Assembly (NCBI GenBank): GCA_002354335.1
Contig: DELI01000019.1
Span: 223,354-287,353, forward strand
DNA: 64,000 nt
Direction: 5' to 3'
From: Sphingobacterium sp. UBA2700
GTDB lineage: Bacteria; Bacteroidota; Bacteroidia; Sphingobacteriales; Sphingobacteriaceae
The notes beneath the pieces were generated by a model. It saw only the letters and a list, made by a program, of their open reading frames with translations. It had not been told where the DNA came from and did no database searches. Position numbers and translations under genes: made by a program. Positions 63,832 to 64,000 of the stretch are shown piece after piece. The stretch's first letter is position 1; the number at the start of each line of letters is the position of its first letter.

Positions 63832-64000
63832 ATGAAAACTGTAGCCCAAAAAATGGGCATCAAGGAAAAAGCGTGTGCATATTTTACAAACGCTCCAAAA
63901 GAAGCCATCGAAGACATGCATCTTGCTGAAATTGAGATATCAAAAGTATTAGAAGGAGAAATCTCCCACACCCGACACAAAAAAAAAGCCCTAACTTTCG
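63832..64000 (+). pseudogene. DUF3052-like fragment, probably truncated
   Basis: The frame from the ATG at 63832 reads MKTVAQKMGIKEKACAYFTN and then APKEAIEDM and ISKVLEGE, which resembles the N-terminal half of DUF3052 proteins. The expected continuation after LEGE (a FDYIHLF-type block and about 70 more residues) is missing. Instead ISHTRHKKK follows, then nine A and GCCCTAACTTTCG, which looks like the first half of a terminator hairpin. The frame is still open at the window edge. It may be a decayed gene, or the match may be fortuitous. Confidence 0.35.

Noticed and set aside
63699..63980. 93-codon minus-strand frame at the window end
   Set aside because: It is antisense to the DUF3052-like frame, starts in low-complexity sequence and has no family features.

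Overview
This window looks like the chromosome of a Bacteroidota bacterium, most likely a member of the Sphingobacteriaceae (Sphingobacterium-like). The signs are three SusC/SusD pairs, many SPII lipoproteins, a FecR/ECF-sigma pair with an STN-type SusC, fimbrillin-like surface lipoproteins, TAnnTTTG-type -7 boxes, weak ribosome binding sites and AT-rich spacers. This placement rests on gene families, not on a marker-gene comparison. I saw no rRNA, tRNA, CRISPR array, insertion sequence or prophage.

Layout. 1-2373: 3' part of topoisomerase IV subunit A (parC). 2675-3415: a lone, AT-rich DXD glycosyltransferase. 3509-12919 (minus): a six-gene operon reading NUC-nuclease/fimbrillin fusion lipoprotein, fimbrillin-like lipoprotein, TonB-dependent receptor, DUF5689 lipoprotein, exported endonuclease/exonuclease/phosphatase, C11 (clostripain) protease. 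It is the best candidate here for an undescribed system, possibly scavenging of extracellular nucleic acid or phosphate. 13172-14792 (minus): msrA and a Tat-exported glycosylasparaginase.

15008-25898: two convergent operons that together look like a peptidoglycan stem-peptide salvage locus. The plus strand has an NlpC/P60 endopeptidase, L-Ala-D/L-Glu epimerase and SusC/SusD. The minus strand has pyrC, an LD-carboxypeptidase and an M14 carboxypeptidase. 26192-29042: a membrane-bound LuxR-type regulator, a 50-residue acidic peptide and a fimbrillin/FISUMP-like lipoprotein. 29183-31902: an SGNH hydrolase, a small lipoprotein, a repeat-rich spacer built of TTAG heptamers, and a trypsin-like protease. 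32137-32317: a degenerate 23-nt tandem repeat. 32567-37950: the imuA-imuB-dnaE2 mutagenesis cassette behind a promoter that carries a palindrome.

38036-50984 (minus): a polysaccharide utilisation locus (GH88, esterase, BNR_4 propeller enzyme, GH2-like enzyme, SusC, SusD, and a fasciclin/DNRLRE lipoprotein in the glycan-binding position). It probably targets a uronic-acid-containing glycan. 51329-62230 (minus): a second Sus-type locus under FecR control (FecR, STN-SusC, SusD, two accessory lipoproteins, a secreted metallo-beta-lactamase-fold protein). Its ECF sigma gene lies at the far 3' end instead of before fecR. 62472-64000: a Cys-rich copper-storage-like protein, a four-TM protein, and an apparently broken DUF3052-like gene at the window edge.

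Start sites. Several of the longest open frames begin at TTG or GTG just before a good ATG with a signal peptide. In those cases I moved the start to the ATG and say so in the entry.
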